Positions 43,339-51,834 are shown, counted from the first letter of the stretch. The stretch is 64,000 bases of DNA from UBA11524 sp963617205 (GCA_963617205.1 CAVEOA010000007.1:1-64000); one strand, 5' to 3'. The notes: generated by a model from the sequence alone, not told the origin. Made by a program: numbers and translations.

Positions 43339-43509
43339 AGTCGGTCGTTTACGGTAATGGTTGTTGGCTATTTAGTCCGTTGATTGTTCGACTTGTTGGA
43401 TAAGAGGTTCTTGTTGGTCGGGAAATGCTTACTGTCATTCCGCAGATGATGCGGAGGTTCAAGTCCTGTCGCTCTCTATGGGGTCAACGGAAATGAGGAG
43501 AGGAAGAAG
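43339..43509. other. Intergenic stretch with a tRNA-like T-arm string
   Basis: No gene. It holds a CCGCA gatga TGCGG hairpin directly followed by GGTTCAAGTCC, which resembles a class II tRNA variable arm and T loop, but no matching acceptor or anticodon arm exists. It may be a decayed tRNA end or chance. Confidence 0.25.
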
Positions 43510-43848
43510 TCAGTCCTCGTCATCCGCCTGTTCATCATCCTGGAGCTTCAATGTGGCAATTTCCATAAGCTTGGCTTCCAGCTTCTGATCCTCCACGGGA
43601 ACGAACTCTTCCAGCTCTTCACCGGTTTCGCTCGTTGTGGGCACGATCTTCATCACGTAGCAGTCAATCTGATCTGCCTCGGCCGTGTCCTCGTCGTTGG
43701 AGTCGGTCAGAATCGCATATTCCTCACCGTTAAAGAAGAAGTAGTCAAGGATCTTGAAGAGAAGCGTATTGCCTTCCTCATCGGTCATCTGGATCAAATC
43801 TTCGGAGCTCTTGTCATCCAGATTAAAATCCTGCGTGTCATCCGTCAT
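43510..43848 (-). CDS. DUF1292 family protein
   Basis: A 112-residue, strongly acidic cytoplasmic protein of the DUF1292 (YrzB-like) family. The core reads ITDEEGNxxLF-like (MTDEEGNTLLFKILDYFFF), then EYAILTD and a V-x-K-I strand, with long acidic tails. Members are widespread in Firmicutes, usually near ruvX, without a known function; ruvX is not here. It is transcribed from the minus-strand promoter at 44089-44117, together with a possible 26-codon ORF, and ends at a strong terminator. Confidence 0.85.
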   Translation of the reverse strand: MTDDTQDFNLDDKSSEDLIQMTDEEGNTLLFKILDYFFFNGEEYAILTDSNDEDTAEADQIDCYVMKIVPTTSETGEELEEFVPVEDQKLEAKLMEIATLKLQDDEQADDED

Positions 43849-43917
43849 TCGCGGTTTACCATCCTTCTTGCGCTTTTTGATTGATGAAGCGCACCAGTCA
43901 AAGAATACTGACCCCTG

Positions 43918-43998
43918 TTATGCTTTGCGAACGAAGGAAGACCGATCCATGATCGCCTGACGCAATACGCTTTTTAACTGCTGTGCGTCGCTGTTCAA
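43918..43998 (-). CDS. Possible 26-codon small ORF
   Basis: It begins with TTG at 43998, behind a perfect AAAGGAGG (44007-44014) at 8-nt spacing, and encodes 26 residues ending in DRSSFVRKA before TAA. It lies between a good promoter and the DUF1292 gene. No terminator or codon bias that would mark it as an attenuator leader was seen, so its role is open. Confidence 0.4.
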   Translation of the reverse strand: MNSDAQQLKSVLRQAIMDRSSFVRKA

Positions 43999-44088
43999 TG
44001 GAAACGCCTCCTTTCCTATTCCGGCTGTCGCGTCTCCGCGATGCCCTCTGTTGTCGCTCGCTGGCGACCTGTTCCTCTTTGCATCTTC

Positions 44089-44117
44089 ATTATACAAGAG
44101 AAACGCGAAAAAAGCAA
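44089..44117 (-). promoter_or_regulatory. Promoter of the DUF1292 unit
   Basis: Minus-strand TTGCTT (44112-44117), 17 nt, TATAAT (44089-44094). The transcript would start with a small GTCGC/GCGAC hairpin. Confidence 0.8.
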
Positions 44118-44173
44118 GGGTTTTCCGAAAAGTTTTTCGCTTGACTTTGCTGCGCTCGTATGATACAATATTA

Positions 44174-44380
44174 TTATTGGGGCTTCCTTGTGATTTTCTG
44201 CTTTGTCCCGTCTGGACGTTGAATATAGGTGTTTTCCAGCACCGCACGCATATTTTCGCGAAAGCCGTCGATGTATTCCCGACGGAGCGAAGCATGTTCC
44301 GCTGCCTCTTCGTCGGTGAGACCATCGGTCTTTTTTTTGCGTGCCAATTCATTGATCCGATCGATTTTTTCCTTTTCCAT
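44174..44380 (-). CDS. DUF896 family protein (YnzC-like)
   Basis: A 68-residue helical, charged cytoplasmic protein matching the DUF896/UPF0291 pattern: KIDRINELARKKKTDGLTDE, then REYIDGFRENMRAVLENTYI. In Bacillus the homologue YnzC is linked to the SOS region; function is unknown. Its GAGGAGG ribosome site lies inside the end of the Lgt-like gene two nucleotides upstream, so it is the last gene of the envelope operon. Confidence 0.93.
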   Translation of the reverse strand: MEKEKIDRINELARKKKTDGLTDEEAAEHASLRREYIDGFRENMRAVLENTYIQRPDGTKQKITRKPQ

Positions 44381-44382
44381 GC

Positions 44383-45306
44383 TTAAACCTCCTCCTGCAA
44401 TTCGGCCTCATTCGCCGCCCTGCGCAGCAAAAGCCCGCTTCCGGCGATGGCGAGCATGGCCAGCATCATCAGGCAGTAGCATAGCAGCGGCATACCAAGG
44501 CGGTCGATGGCAAATTCCATGCCAATCCCGACGCCGATGGCGGCAACGACGGCAATCCAGCAGCCGATGATGAGGCGCTTCCGGCTTCCTTCACGCGCAA
44601 CGCGAATCGTCCAGCAGACAATCGCTGCAACCGCCAGCACGAGCGCGCCGATTTGATTGACGCGGACAAAGTGAATCAGCAGCATATGCGAGTCATTGCG
44701 CAGCGATTCAAGCACCACCTGCACGCAGCCGTACACCAGCAGGAACAGCAGCATCGTGTCGCCTTCGGGCTTGCGCCTGCGCCGCGAAGCAATGAGCAGC
44801 ACAAGGAGGATGACCATTGCTACAGCCTCGTAGAGAAAGACAGGATGATTGCCGTCCGTTGCGCTGCCGAGGAACGACAGGAACTCCGTTTCAATTACCT
44901 TGCCCTTGCCCATGATTTCATCGAAGCAGCCTTCTCCGAGACGCTCGATGGCAATGGCAATCGGTGCTGACAGTGCGATGCAGTCCATTATTTTGCCGCA
45001 GGAAAGGCGGAACAGACGCGCCGTCAGCGCACCGCCGAGCAGCACGCCGAAAAGTGCACCGAGCAGCGATGCGCCGCCGTCCCAGAAGCGGAGCATCAGC
45101 GCAGGATTTTCCAGCGTATTCAGGTACAGCGGCAGATTCGAGAGCGCGAACAGAATGCGCGAGCAGAGAAAGGACAGCACAAGTGCAAAAATGCTGAATG
45201 TGATGCCGGCACGGTAGGAGATGCCCTTCCTGTGAAAGCAGAAATTTGCTGTCAGGAGCAGCGCCAGCATTGCAAGCGATGCCATGCAGCCGAAGGATGT
45301 TGCCAT
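44383..45306 (-). CDS. Prolipoprotein diacylglyceryl transferase-like membrane protein
   Basis: A 307-residue protein with about eight helices. It shows diverged Lgt motifs: WDGGASLLGALFGVLLGG (for the H-G-G loop), AIAIERLGEGCFDE (for R-x-G-N-F-x-N-x-E), HPVFLYEAV (for HPxQLYE) and VRVNQIGALVLA near the end. True Lgt transfers diacylglycerol to the lipobox Cys. Several key positions differ here, so a paralogue with another lipid-transfer role is possible. Start 45306 follows CGGAGGAA. Confidence 0.7.
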   Translation of the reverse strand: MATSFGCMASLAMLALLLTANFCFHRKGISYRAGITFSIFALVLSFLCSRILFALSNLPLYLNTLENPALMLRFWDGGASLLGALFGVLLGGALTARLFRLSCGKIMDCIALSAPIAIAIERLGEGCFDEIMGKGKVIETEFLSFLGSATDGNHPVFLYEAVAMVILLVLLIASRRRRKPEGDTMLLFLLVYGCVQVVLESLRNDSHMLLIHFVRVNQIGALVLAVAAIVCWTIRVAREGSRKRLIIGCWIAVVAAIGVGIGMEFAIDRLGMPLLCYCLMMLAMLAIAGSGLLLRRAANEAELQEEV

Positions 45307-45307
45307 G

Positions 45308-46228
45308 TTATTCCTCCGAATCAAGTCCAGAATCGACTGCCGTGGCAAAATAGATGATGTCGGACACGGAACGCTCTGCCTTGACAGACTTCTCGGAGTA
45401 GTTCGAGCCGCCGAACCACATCAGCGCGCTGTTGCCGCCGTCGAGGTTATACGCGATGGTGCAGCCCTTTTCTGCCATGAAATCCGCCAGCTCGGCGCAG
45501 GTGCAGCCGTCCGAATCCTTGCGGCGGCCGTCGACAACGACAAGCAGGTATTCCAGCTCGCCAAGCTGACCGATGGCGCAGCGAGGCTCGTTGGCATTCA
45601 CGTTGTACTTGTTGTTGTAGTAGTCCGGAATTTCGCAGACCTTGCTGTCAACGACCAGCGCAGGGCCGAAATTGAACACGTTCGGGAACGTCAGCGCCTC
45701 GGATTCGAGCAGCTCCTTCAGCTCTGTCGCGTCGGACTTGAAGATGATGTGGAAGTTGCCGAGATTGTCCACCAGCAGCATATCGCGCTGCTTGGAGGGC
45801 TTCTTGCGGAATACCTCGTTCATACGCACGACGTAGCCGTAATCGTCCTTGCTGAAGTAATCGCCGCCGATGGCAACGACCGCCTTATGCTTTTCGGCAA
45901 TGGCGGAGATTTTGTTGTCCGTTTTGGCCTTCGGGTGATTCAGACCCGTGCGGAACTGGCTCGGATCGGTTATTTTGACATGGGCGATGTTGAAAATGGC
46001 GTCATTAACGGTTTCACGCCAGACGGTCACGGTGATGGAATCATCCTGATAGCCCTGCAGAATGCCGTTTTCCTCATCGGCAGCGATATACGCGTCCGGA
46101 TTGGGGGTGTAACCGGTATCCGTCAGCGCCATCGACAGGGGCGCAATGTCAGCGGTCGTTGTTTCTTCAGCGAAAGCCGCCGTCATCAGCAGCATCAGGC
46201 AGCAAAGAACAGAAAACACTCTGCGCAT
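45308..46228 (-). CDS. Secreted phosphodiester glycosidase (NAGPA domain)
   Basis: A 306-residue exported protein with signal peptide 1-20 (AAFAEE). The phosphodiester glycosidase domain (about 60-300) shows VVAIGGDYF, PRCAIGQLGELEYLLVVVDG in two parts, and AYNLDGGNSALMWF, the hallmark of this family. Relatives remove GlcNAc-phosphodiester caps or act on wall teichoic acid or exopolysaccharide. Neighbours (GT2-GtrA, Lgt-like) support an envelope polymer role. It is followed one base later by the Lgt-like gene. Confidence 0.88.
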   Translation of the reverse strand: MRRVFSVLCCLMLLMTAAFAEETTTADIAPLSMALTDTGYTPNPDAYIAADEENGILQGYQDDSITVTVWRETVNDAIFNIAHVKITDPSQFRTGLNHPKAKTDNKISAIAEKHKAVVAIGGDYFSKDDYGYVVRMNEVFRKKPSKQRDMLLVDNLGNFHIIFKSDATELKELLESEALTFPNVFNFGPALVVDSKVCEIPDYYNNKYNVNANEPRCAIGQLGELEYLLVVVDGRRKDSDGCTCAELADFMAEKGCTIAYNLDGGNSALMWFGGSNYSEKSVKAERSVSDIIYFATAVDSGLDSEE

Positions 46229-46243
46229 GGGAAAAGCTCCTCC

Positions 46244-46408
46244 TTAATCAAACAGAAAATCGTACTCGTCATCGGCAGAGGCATCGTCGTTCATGTAGGA
46301 ATCGAGCGCCTCGTCCGTCAGTGCGGGATGCGGGATGGCGAAGGCATAGCCGATCAGCAGCAATACGGCCAGCACCGTCAGCAGAATATTGACAAGATGC
46401 TTACGCAT
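46244..46408 (-). CDS. 54-residue single-pass membrane protein
   Basis: A small ORF with AGGAGGG six nucleotides before ATG 46408. It has a basic N-terminus (MRKH), one hydrophobic helix (about 6-24) and a strongly acidic tail ending in DDEYDFLFD. It overlaps the end of the GT2-GtrA gene by 8 nt and lies 15 nt before the glycosidase gene, so it is embedded in a tight operon. No family is recognised. The tail faces outside by the positive-inside rule, unless the helix acts as a signal peptide. Confidence 0.7.
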   Translation of the reverse strand: MRKHLVNILLTVLAVLLLIGYAFAIPHPALTDEALDSYMNDDASADDEYDFLFD

Positions 46409-47528
46409 GGGATCCCTCCTGTGCTTTGGTACGCTTGGCGAACACCCAGCCGTTCTGGATGCGGTAGTTCACCAGATACAGCAGCGTATCCATCAGAATC
46501 TTCGGCAGTACAGCAAATCCGCCGATGAAGATGTGCAGGTGATCAATCAGCGACACGCCGAGGTTGGAAATGGTGATGCTCGCGACGCACAGCAGCGCGT
46601 ACTTGAGCACGGCCATGCCGCTGTGCTCCTTGAAGCGGAAGACGAAGTTCCGGTTGAGCACGAAATTCAGCGGTGCGGAAATCAGCCGTGCGACAAAGCC
46701 GCTGATCTGGATGGCGGTATCGCCCTCGACACCGAGCAGCGGCAGCAGACAGAAGCGCAGCAGACTCGCTGCAAGGTTGTCCACCAGAAAGCAGATGATG
46801 GATGAACCGGCATACAGGAAGAAGCTTCGCAGGATGACCTTGTAGATGCGGAGGCTGTCGCGCACGGGATGGAAGTGCGTGCCGGCGTTTTCGTTTTCAT
46901 AGACGGTTTCGATTTCAATCGGGACGATGGGCAGCTTCGCACGGGCGCAGGCAATCAGCACCTGCATCTCGTATTCAAAGCGCTCTCCCTCGACCGCCAT
47001 CATGAAGGGCAGCTCGGATATATGGAACGCGCGCAGACCGGTCTGCGTGTCGGGCAGGTACACGCCGTAAAGCAGCCGGAACACGCCGGACGTGATTTTG
47101 TTGCCGTAGCGCGATTTGAACGGCACATGCGGCAGGTTGAAATTGCGGCTGCCCAGATACAGCGCACGCCTGCCGTCTGTCAGGGCGTTGGCGAGCTTCC
47201 AGCAGTCGAGCGCGGTGTGCTGACCGTCGGAATCGGCGGTGATGACGCCTGCTGCATTCGGAAAGTGCTCCTGAATGTAGGCATAGCCGGTCTTGAGGGC
47301 ACAGCCCTTGCCGCGGTTGACTTCATGATGGGTGACCTCAACGCCCTGCATTTCGCTCAGACGCTGGAAAATGGGCTGGTAGCTTTCGCTGCTGCCGTCG
47401 TCGACAATCACGATGTGCTCAAAGCCGATGGCAAGCAGATCAGCAATATATTTGGGCAGGCGCTCGTCCGGTTCAAGAGACGGAATCAGCATGACGGCAT
47501 CCTGAGGACGCATGGGGGCTTCACTCAT
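46401..47528 (-). CDS. GT2 glycosyltransferase fused to GtrA membrane domain
   Basis: A 375-residue protein. Residues 5-235 are a GT2 domain of the dolichyl/undecaprenyl-phosphate sugar synthase type, with IVIVDDGSSES, the donor motif ITADSDGQH and TGLRAFHIS. Residues about 240-365 are a GtrA-like domain with four helices (NFVLNRNFVFRF is typical). Such fusions make and flip lipid-linked sugars for envelope glycosylation. An N-terminal alternative start is Met6. It lies between the M1-like gene and the small membrane protein. Confidence 0.9.
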   Translation of the reverse strand: MSEAPMRPQDAVMLIPSLEPDERLPKYIADLLAIGFEHIVIVDDGSSESYQPIFQRLSEMQGVEVTHHEVNRGKGCALKTGYAYIQEHFPNAAGVITADSDGQHTALDCWKLANALTDGRRALYLGSRNFNLPHVPFKSRYGNKITSGVFRLLYGVYLPDTQTGLRAFHISELPFMMAVEGERFEYEMQVLIACARAKLPIVPIEIETVYENENAGTHFHPVRDSLRIYKVILRSFFLYAGSSIICFLVDNLAASLLRFCLLPLLGVEGDTAIQISGFVARLISAPLNFVLNRNFVFRFKEHSGMAVLKYALLCVASITISNLGVSLIDHLHIFIGGFAVLPKILMDTLLYLVNYRIQNGWVFAKRTKAQEGSHA

Positions 47529-47556
47529 GGGTGTTCAACTTCCTTTCGGAAACGGT

Positions 47557-49074
47557 TCAATTCATGCGGGTGTCCAGATAATCATCAAACAGCGCGGAAA
47601 GATTCTGTCCGGCTGCATTGCTGAGCACGGCTTCAAGGTCATCCCGGCTGGCATTGCGGAAGGAATACTGTGCGTAGTAGGTCTGGAGCGCGCTTTGCAG
47701 CGATTCGCGTCCGAGGAACGACTCGAGCGCCGTCCACAGTGCCGCGCCGCGCTGACGGACAATGACGGAATAGGTCGGCCAGTCGCTGAAGTAATCAATG
47801 GGTGAGCCTGCCGTGAGCGTTTCGGACACGCTGACGCGCAGGGCTGTTTCCACGCGGCTGAATAGGCGGCTCTGACGGGCGCTTTCACCATATACATCGC
47901 CCCAGTAATCCAGCACGGCATATTCGCACAGCGATTCGTCCTGCCACGGCGCATAGTATCCGTCGCTGCCGACAACGGCTGACCACCACTGATGCGCCGT
48001 CTCAAAAGCAACAGCCGCTTCCAGCGATTCGCCGCCGGAAGCGATGACATCGCTCGAAACCATCGACAGGCGCGGATACGTCATGCCGTCAAAGGGCAGA
48101 TTTGCCTCGCATAGCGTGAGCGTCGGGTAGGGATACGCGCCGTAGCGGCTCGTGTAGGCGGCAATCGCCTTCTTCGCGGTGTCGGCGATGGCATGTGCGT
48201 CGGCGGAGGATGCTGCATAGGCGGTAATCAGCACGCCCTCGGACATCACCTGTGCGTTGGCTGCCTTCTCGCGGATGACGAGCGCGAAATCACGCACGCC
48301 ATGCGATGAATAGCGGTATGCTGCGGTGCTCTGGTGCACGACGGCTTCCGCGAATCCGGATGCGGCGACCGTATAGCTGTCCGGCACGCTGACGGCAACC
48401 TCCCAGTTGGCGCATTCGCTGACAAACGGCTCGCCGACGGACGCGTATTCATCCGTGCGCCAGGCGCCGTCCGACCAGACTGCCGGAGTGGGGAAGACGT
48501 TCCCAAGCGCGTACACACCGCCGGAGTAACCGAAACGACCGGCACAGTCGGGAATTTGCACGGTGTAGACGAGCGTGACCTCGCAGAGCTCATTTGCTGC
48601 CCAGCAGGTCGGCAGAGAAAGCACGGTCAGCGCGTCATCGAGGTATGTCCACGTGACGCTTTCGCCGCCGATGGATGCGGACGTCATTGACAATCCGCCG
48701 GATTCAAACCTGCCGCCGTAGCAGGCGTCCATCAGCGCTCCCGCCGCAGCAGGGGAGGTGCGTTCCGCCCAATATGCGCCGCTCCAGCTCCTGAGCACGA
48801 CGGCGTCCTGATCCTGTCCGGTGCGGTTGCGAAGGAGCATCGTCTGCGTGACGTCCAGCGTCTTCTTATCTGCGTCCAGCACGGCGGAAACGCGGATGGC
48901 GTCCAAATCAGCCGAGGCAGACAGCAGCGCGGCGTTTTCCTGAGGCAGCGATGGTTCCTCTTCCGCAGGGCGAAGCACGATATACACGGCGAGAACGGCC
49001 GCGAGGAGGATCACCGCCACGATGAGGACGGCATAAAGCCATGCACGGGACTGTTCGCTTCGGGCGCTGTTCAT
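47557..49074 (-). CDS. Membrane-anchored M1-peptidase-like protein with altered zinc motif
   Basis: A 505-residue protein anchored by one N-terminal helix (about 11-33) with the rest outside. The beta-rich N-terminal domain and catalytic-like domain follow gluzincin (M1) order, with GMTYPRLSM in place of the GxMEN/GMEYP loop. The expected HExxH is FETAH: Phe357 replaces the first zinc-binding His, while Glu358 and His361 remain, and WQDESLCEY supplies the third ligand Glu. The protein may be inactive or bind zinc differently. The promoter at 49113-49141 makes it first in the envelope operon. Confidence 0.8.
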   Translation of the reverse strand: MNSARSEQSRAWLYAVLIVAVILLAAVLAVYIVLRPAEEEPSLPQENAALLSASADLDAIRVSAVLDADKKTLDVTQTMLLRNRTGQDQDAVVLRSWSGAYWAERTSPAAAGALMDACYGGRFESGGLSMTSASIGGESVTWTYLDDALTVLSLPTCWAANELCEVTLVYTVQIPDCAGRFGYSGGVYALGNVFPTPAVWSDGAWRTDEYASVGEPFVSECANWEVAVSVPDSYTVAASGFAEAVVHQSTAAYRYSSHGVRDFALVIREKAANAQVMSEGVLITAYAASSADAHAIADTAKKAIAAYTSRYGAYPYPTLTLCEANLPFDGMTYPRLSMVSSDVIASGGESLEAAVAFETAHQWWSAVVGSDGYYAPWQDESLCEYAVLDYWGDVYGESARQSRLFSRVETALRVSVSETLTAGSPIDYFSDWPTYSVIVRQRGAALWTALESFLGRESLQSALQTYYAQYSFRNASRDDLEAVLSNAAGQNLSALFDDYLDTRMN

Positions 49075-49112
49075 TCGGCAGAAAGAGCTCCTTTCGCAAA
49101 ACTAACATTCTT

Positions 49113-49141
49113 ATTATACACCATGCAAGGCAGGGAAACAA
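49113..49141 (-). promoter_or_regulatory. Promoter of the envelope operon
   Basis: Minus-strand TTGTTT (49136-49141), 17 nt, TATAAT (49113-49118). Confidence 0.8.
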
Positions 49142-49179
49142 CGTTTTTTCACAAACGCGATGTAAAATTCATGGAACAA

Positions 49180-49662
49180 TCACAGTCGGCACAGCGATGC
49201 AAAGCGTGCGTTCGTGCACTGCATCAGCGCATCCACCGCGAGAATGACCTGACAGCCGCGAATCCCGGCGCTTACGCTGATTTTTTCCAGTGACCTTGCG
49301 TCCTCATCGAGCAGGGTCGGGAACTGCTTCTTCATGCCAATGGGGCTGCAGCCGCCGCGCAGATAACCTGTCAGCGGAAGCAGATCCTTCTGCGGCAGCA
49401 TATGGACGCTCTTGCAGCCTGCGGCACGCGCCACCGCCTTCAGGTCGAGCTCCTTCTCCACCGGCAGGACGCAGACGAGGTGCGAAAGCGTGTCCGTCGT
49501 CAGCACGAGCGTCTTATAGATCATGCTTGCAGGCAAATCCACCTTCGCGGCGACGAGCTTGCCGTCAAAATTGTCATCCTCCACGGCGTATTCGCGTGTT
49601 TCATAGGGGATTTTCAGGGCATCGAGGTGCCTGAGCACGTTCGTCTTGACAGCCTTTGCCAT
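49180..49662 (-). CDS. ybaK: Cys-tRNA(Pro)/Cys-tRNA deacylase (YbaK/EbsC family)
   Basis: A 160-residue editing enzyme that removes cysteine from mischarged tRNA-Pro. Family features are VKTNVLRHLDALKIPYETREY at the start (in parts), the conserved Lys in MIYKTLVLTTD, LPVEKELDLKAVA, and GYLRGGCSPIGMKK. ATG 49662 follows AAAGGAAG; the frame extends upstream but without ribosome site. It is transcribed on its own from the minus strand. Confidence 0.92.
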   Translation of the reverse strand: MAKAVKTNVLRHLDALKIPYETREYAVEDDNFDGKLVAAKVDLPASMIYKTLVLTTDTLSHLVCVLPVEKELDLKAVARAAGCKSVHMLPQKDLLPLTGYLRGGCSPIGMKKQFPTLLDEDARSLEKISVSAGIRGCQVILAVDALMQCTNARFASLCRL

Positions 49663-49989
49663 GGTTGCTCGCTTCCTTTTCCAACATTGCATCACAGACG
49701 GATGCAAGCATAATGATAGCACAATCGCCGGAACGGGTCAAGGGATGGGCTTTGTCTGATTTTGTTTCGCGTGACCAGCCGCAAATGAAAGAGCAGCTGC
49801 CCGAAAAATGAGCAGCTGCCATCTGATTGCTTGTATGCGCTGAAAAAGTTCGGCGGACTTTGCCTACTTCTCTGTTCGGTGCTCGTCAGGCATCGTCGGA
49901 GACATCAACCGCTTGCACCATTTTGGCTGAGACGAAGCAAGGGGACGAGGAAAAGGGGACGAGGAAAGCGGGACGAAGTCCCCCCCCGC
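49663..49989. other. Intergenic stretch with repeats
   Basis: No gene is supported. It has two copies of GCAGCTGC around 49794-49819, copy 2 of the 50-bp dispersed repeat (49837-49886), and a short tandem repeat of AAGGGGACGAGGAA units near 49939-49967. A GGGAC gaa GTCCC hairpin next to it may end the exporter operon on the minus strand. Confidence 0.55.
49837..49886 (+). repeat. Dispersed 50-bp repeat, copy 2
   Basis: Gap-free match at 41 of 50 positions to 37652-37701. It lies between divergent units, 12 kb from copy 1. Confidence 0.6.
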
Positions 49990-51834
49990 TTATTGGCCGC
50001 TGATGGCGGACCACTGTTCATCCTGAAACTGATTCGTATACAGGTGATAGTAATACCCCTGCCGTGCAATCAGCTGCTGATGCGTTCCATCCTCGGTGAT
50101 TTTGCCGTTCTGGATGACGAGAATCCGGTCGGCGGAGCGGATGGTTGACAGGCGGTGCGCGATAACGAAGCTTGTCCTGCCGTGCAGCACCTTCTGGATG
50201 GCGTCCTGAATCAGCTGCTCCGTTTCGGTGTCAACAGAGGAGGTCGCCTCATCGAGCACGAAGATGGACGGATTCGTGAGGATGGCGCGGGCGAAGGAAA
50301 TCAGCTGCTTCTGTCCGGTGGACAGGCGATTGCCGCCTTCACCGACATCCGACTGATAGCCATCCTTCATGGCGAGGATGAACGGCTCCGCGCCGACCAT
50401 GCGCGCCGCGGCAGCGACCTCTTCCTCTGTGGCGTCCGGACGACCGTAGCGGATGTTGTCCGCAACCGTGCCGGAGAACAGGTGCGGCGATTGCAGCACA
50501 TAGCCGAGGTTCGACTGAAGCCAGAGCTGGCTGCGCGTGCGGTAATCCGCGTCGTCAATCAGGATTTTGCCTTCGGTCGGCTCATAGAAGCGGCAAAGCA
50601 GGTTGACGATGGTGGACTTGCCGCTGCCGGTCTCGCCGACAAGCGCGATGGTCTGCCCGTGCTGAATGTGGAGGTTGAAGTGCTCCAGCACCTTTTCGCC
50701 TTCCTTATAGCGGAACGAAACATCCTCGAAGTCAATGTCGCCGATGAGCTTCGGCCAGTTTTCCTTCTTCGGGTGGAAATTGTCGCCGAACTTTTCGACC
50801 ACTTCCGGCGAATCAACGATATCCGGCTCGGTATCGAGCAGGCTGATGACGCGCTCCGCCGCTGCCTGTGCGGATTGCAGCTCGGCGAAGATGCTCGCGA
50901 TGTTGCGGACAGGCTCAAAGAAGCTGACCGTGTAGTTGATGAAGATTGTCAGCGTGCCGACCGTCATGGCGACGCCGAACACGTTCGTGCCGCCGATGAC
51001 GCTGTTGCCGCCCTGCCACAGCGCGTAAGCGGTCGCAAGCGAACCGAGCGACACGACAATCGGCAGGAAGAGGCTCGACAGCGTTGCCGCACGGACAGAG
51101 GCATTGCGCATGGAGGCAGACACCGCGTTGAATTCCTCGATGTTGAGCTTTTCACGCACGAGCGTCTTGGTCGTCTTTGCGCCGTTGATGCCTTCGTTGA
51201 AACCGGCGGTAATCTGGCTGTTGTTCTTGCGTACCTTGCGGTAGGATGCGAGAATTGCCTTCTGGAATTTCCAGCTGATGACCGCGAGCGGCGGCAGCAC
51301 GAGCATCACAATCAGCCCGAGCCGCCAGTTAATTGTCAGCATGCGTACAGCGCACGCCACCAGATACACCGCGCCCCAGCAGAGGTCAACCAGCGACCAG
51401 CCGATGGTGTCCGCAAGGCGCTGCGTGTCATTGGTCAGGCGCGACATTAGGTAACCGACCGGCATACGGTCATAATAGGAGAACGGCAGCTCCTGCAGCT
51501 TCTGGAAGCCGAGCTTGCGGATCAGGTACGCCGTTCCCGTCTCGACAATGCCGCATTCACGGATGAAGCCGAAGATGGTGCCGACCTGCACGGCAAGCAG
51601 CAGCAGATACACGAGGATGAACGCGGTCAGGTTCGACAAGTCCTTCTCGGCAATCATCACGTCAATCGCATAGGCGCTCATGTTCGGCAGCACGACATCG
51701 ATGATCGCGCTGATCGACATCAGCAGCACAATCATCAGCAGATTCTTATGATACGGCTTTGCGGTATGCAGCAGCTTTTTCCACAGGGACAGGTCAAACC
51801 GCTTTGTGTAGTCCTGTTCTTCAAACGCCTGCAT
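49990..51834 (-). CDS. ABC exporter half-transporter, subunit with catalytic Glu
   Basis: A 614-residue protein: six-helix exporter domain (about 20-330) and nucleotide-binding domain (about 370-605). Walker A is GETGSGKSTI, Walker B is FVLDEATSSVD with the catalytic Glu, and the switch His is in VIAHRLST, but the signature is LSTGQ instead of LSGGQ. This is the consensus-Walker partner of a heterodimer with the protein encoded at 51821-53689, which it overlaps by 14 nt. Multidrug or peptide export is likely (BmrD/LmrD/TM288 type). Confidence 0.92.
   Translation of the reverse strand: MQAFEEQDYTKRFDLSLWKKLLHTAKPYHKNLLMIVLLMSISAIIDVVLPNMSAYAIDVMIAEKDLSNLTAFILVYLLLLAVQVGTIFGFIRECGIVETGTAYLIRKLGFQKLQELPFSYYDRMPVGYLMSRLTNDTQRLADTIGWSLVDLCWGAVYLVACAVRMLTINWRLGLIVMLVLPPLAVISWKFQKAILASYRKVRKNNSQITAGFNEGINGAKTTKTLVREKLNIEEFNAVSASMRNASVRAATLSSLFLPIVVSLGSLATAYALWQGGNSVIGGTNVFGVAMTVGTLTIFINYTVSFFEPVRNIASIFAELQSAQAAAERVISLLDTEPDIVDSPEVVEKFGDNFHPKKENWPKLIGDIDFEDVSFRYKEGEKVLEHFNLHIQHGQTIALVGETGSGKSTIVNLLCRFYEPTEGKILIDDADYRTRSQLWLQSNLGYVLQSPHLFSGTVADNIRYGRPDATEEEVAAAARMVGAEPFILAMKDGYQSDVGEGGNRLSTGQKQLISFARAILTNPSIFVLDEATSSVDTETEQLIQDAIQKVLHGRTSFVIAHRLSTIRSADRILVIQNGKITEDGTHQQLIARQGYYYHLYTNQFQDEQWSAISGQ

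Noticed and set aside
43918..44352. 144-codon minus-strand frame across DUF896
   Set aside because: It overlaps the DUF896 gene in another frame and a promoter. Only its last 26 codons have a good ribosome site, and these are listed separately.
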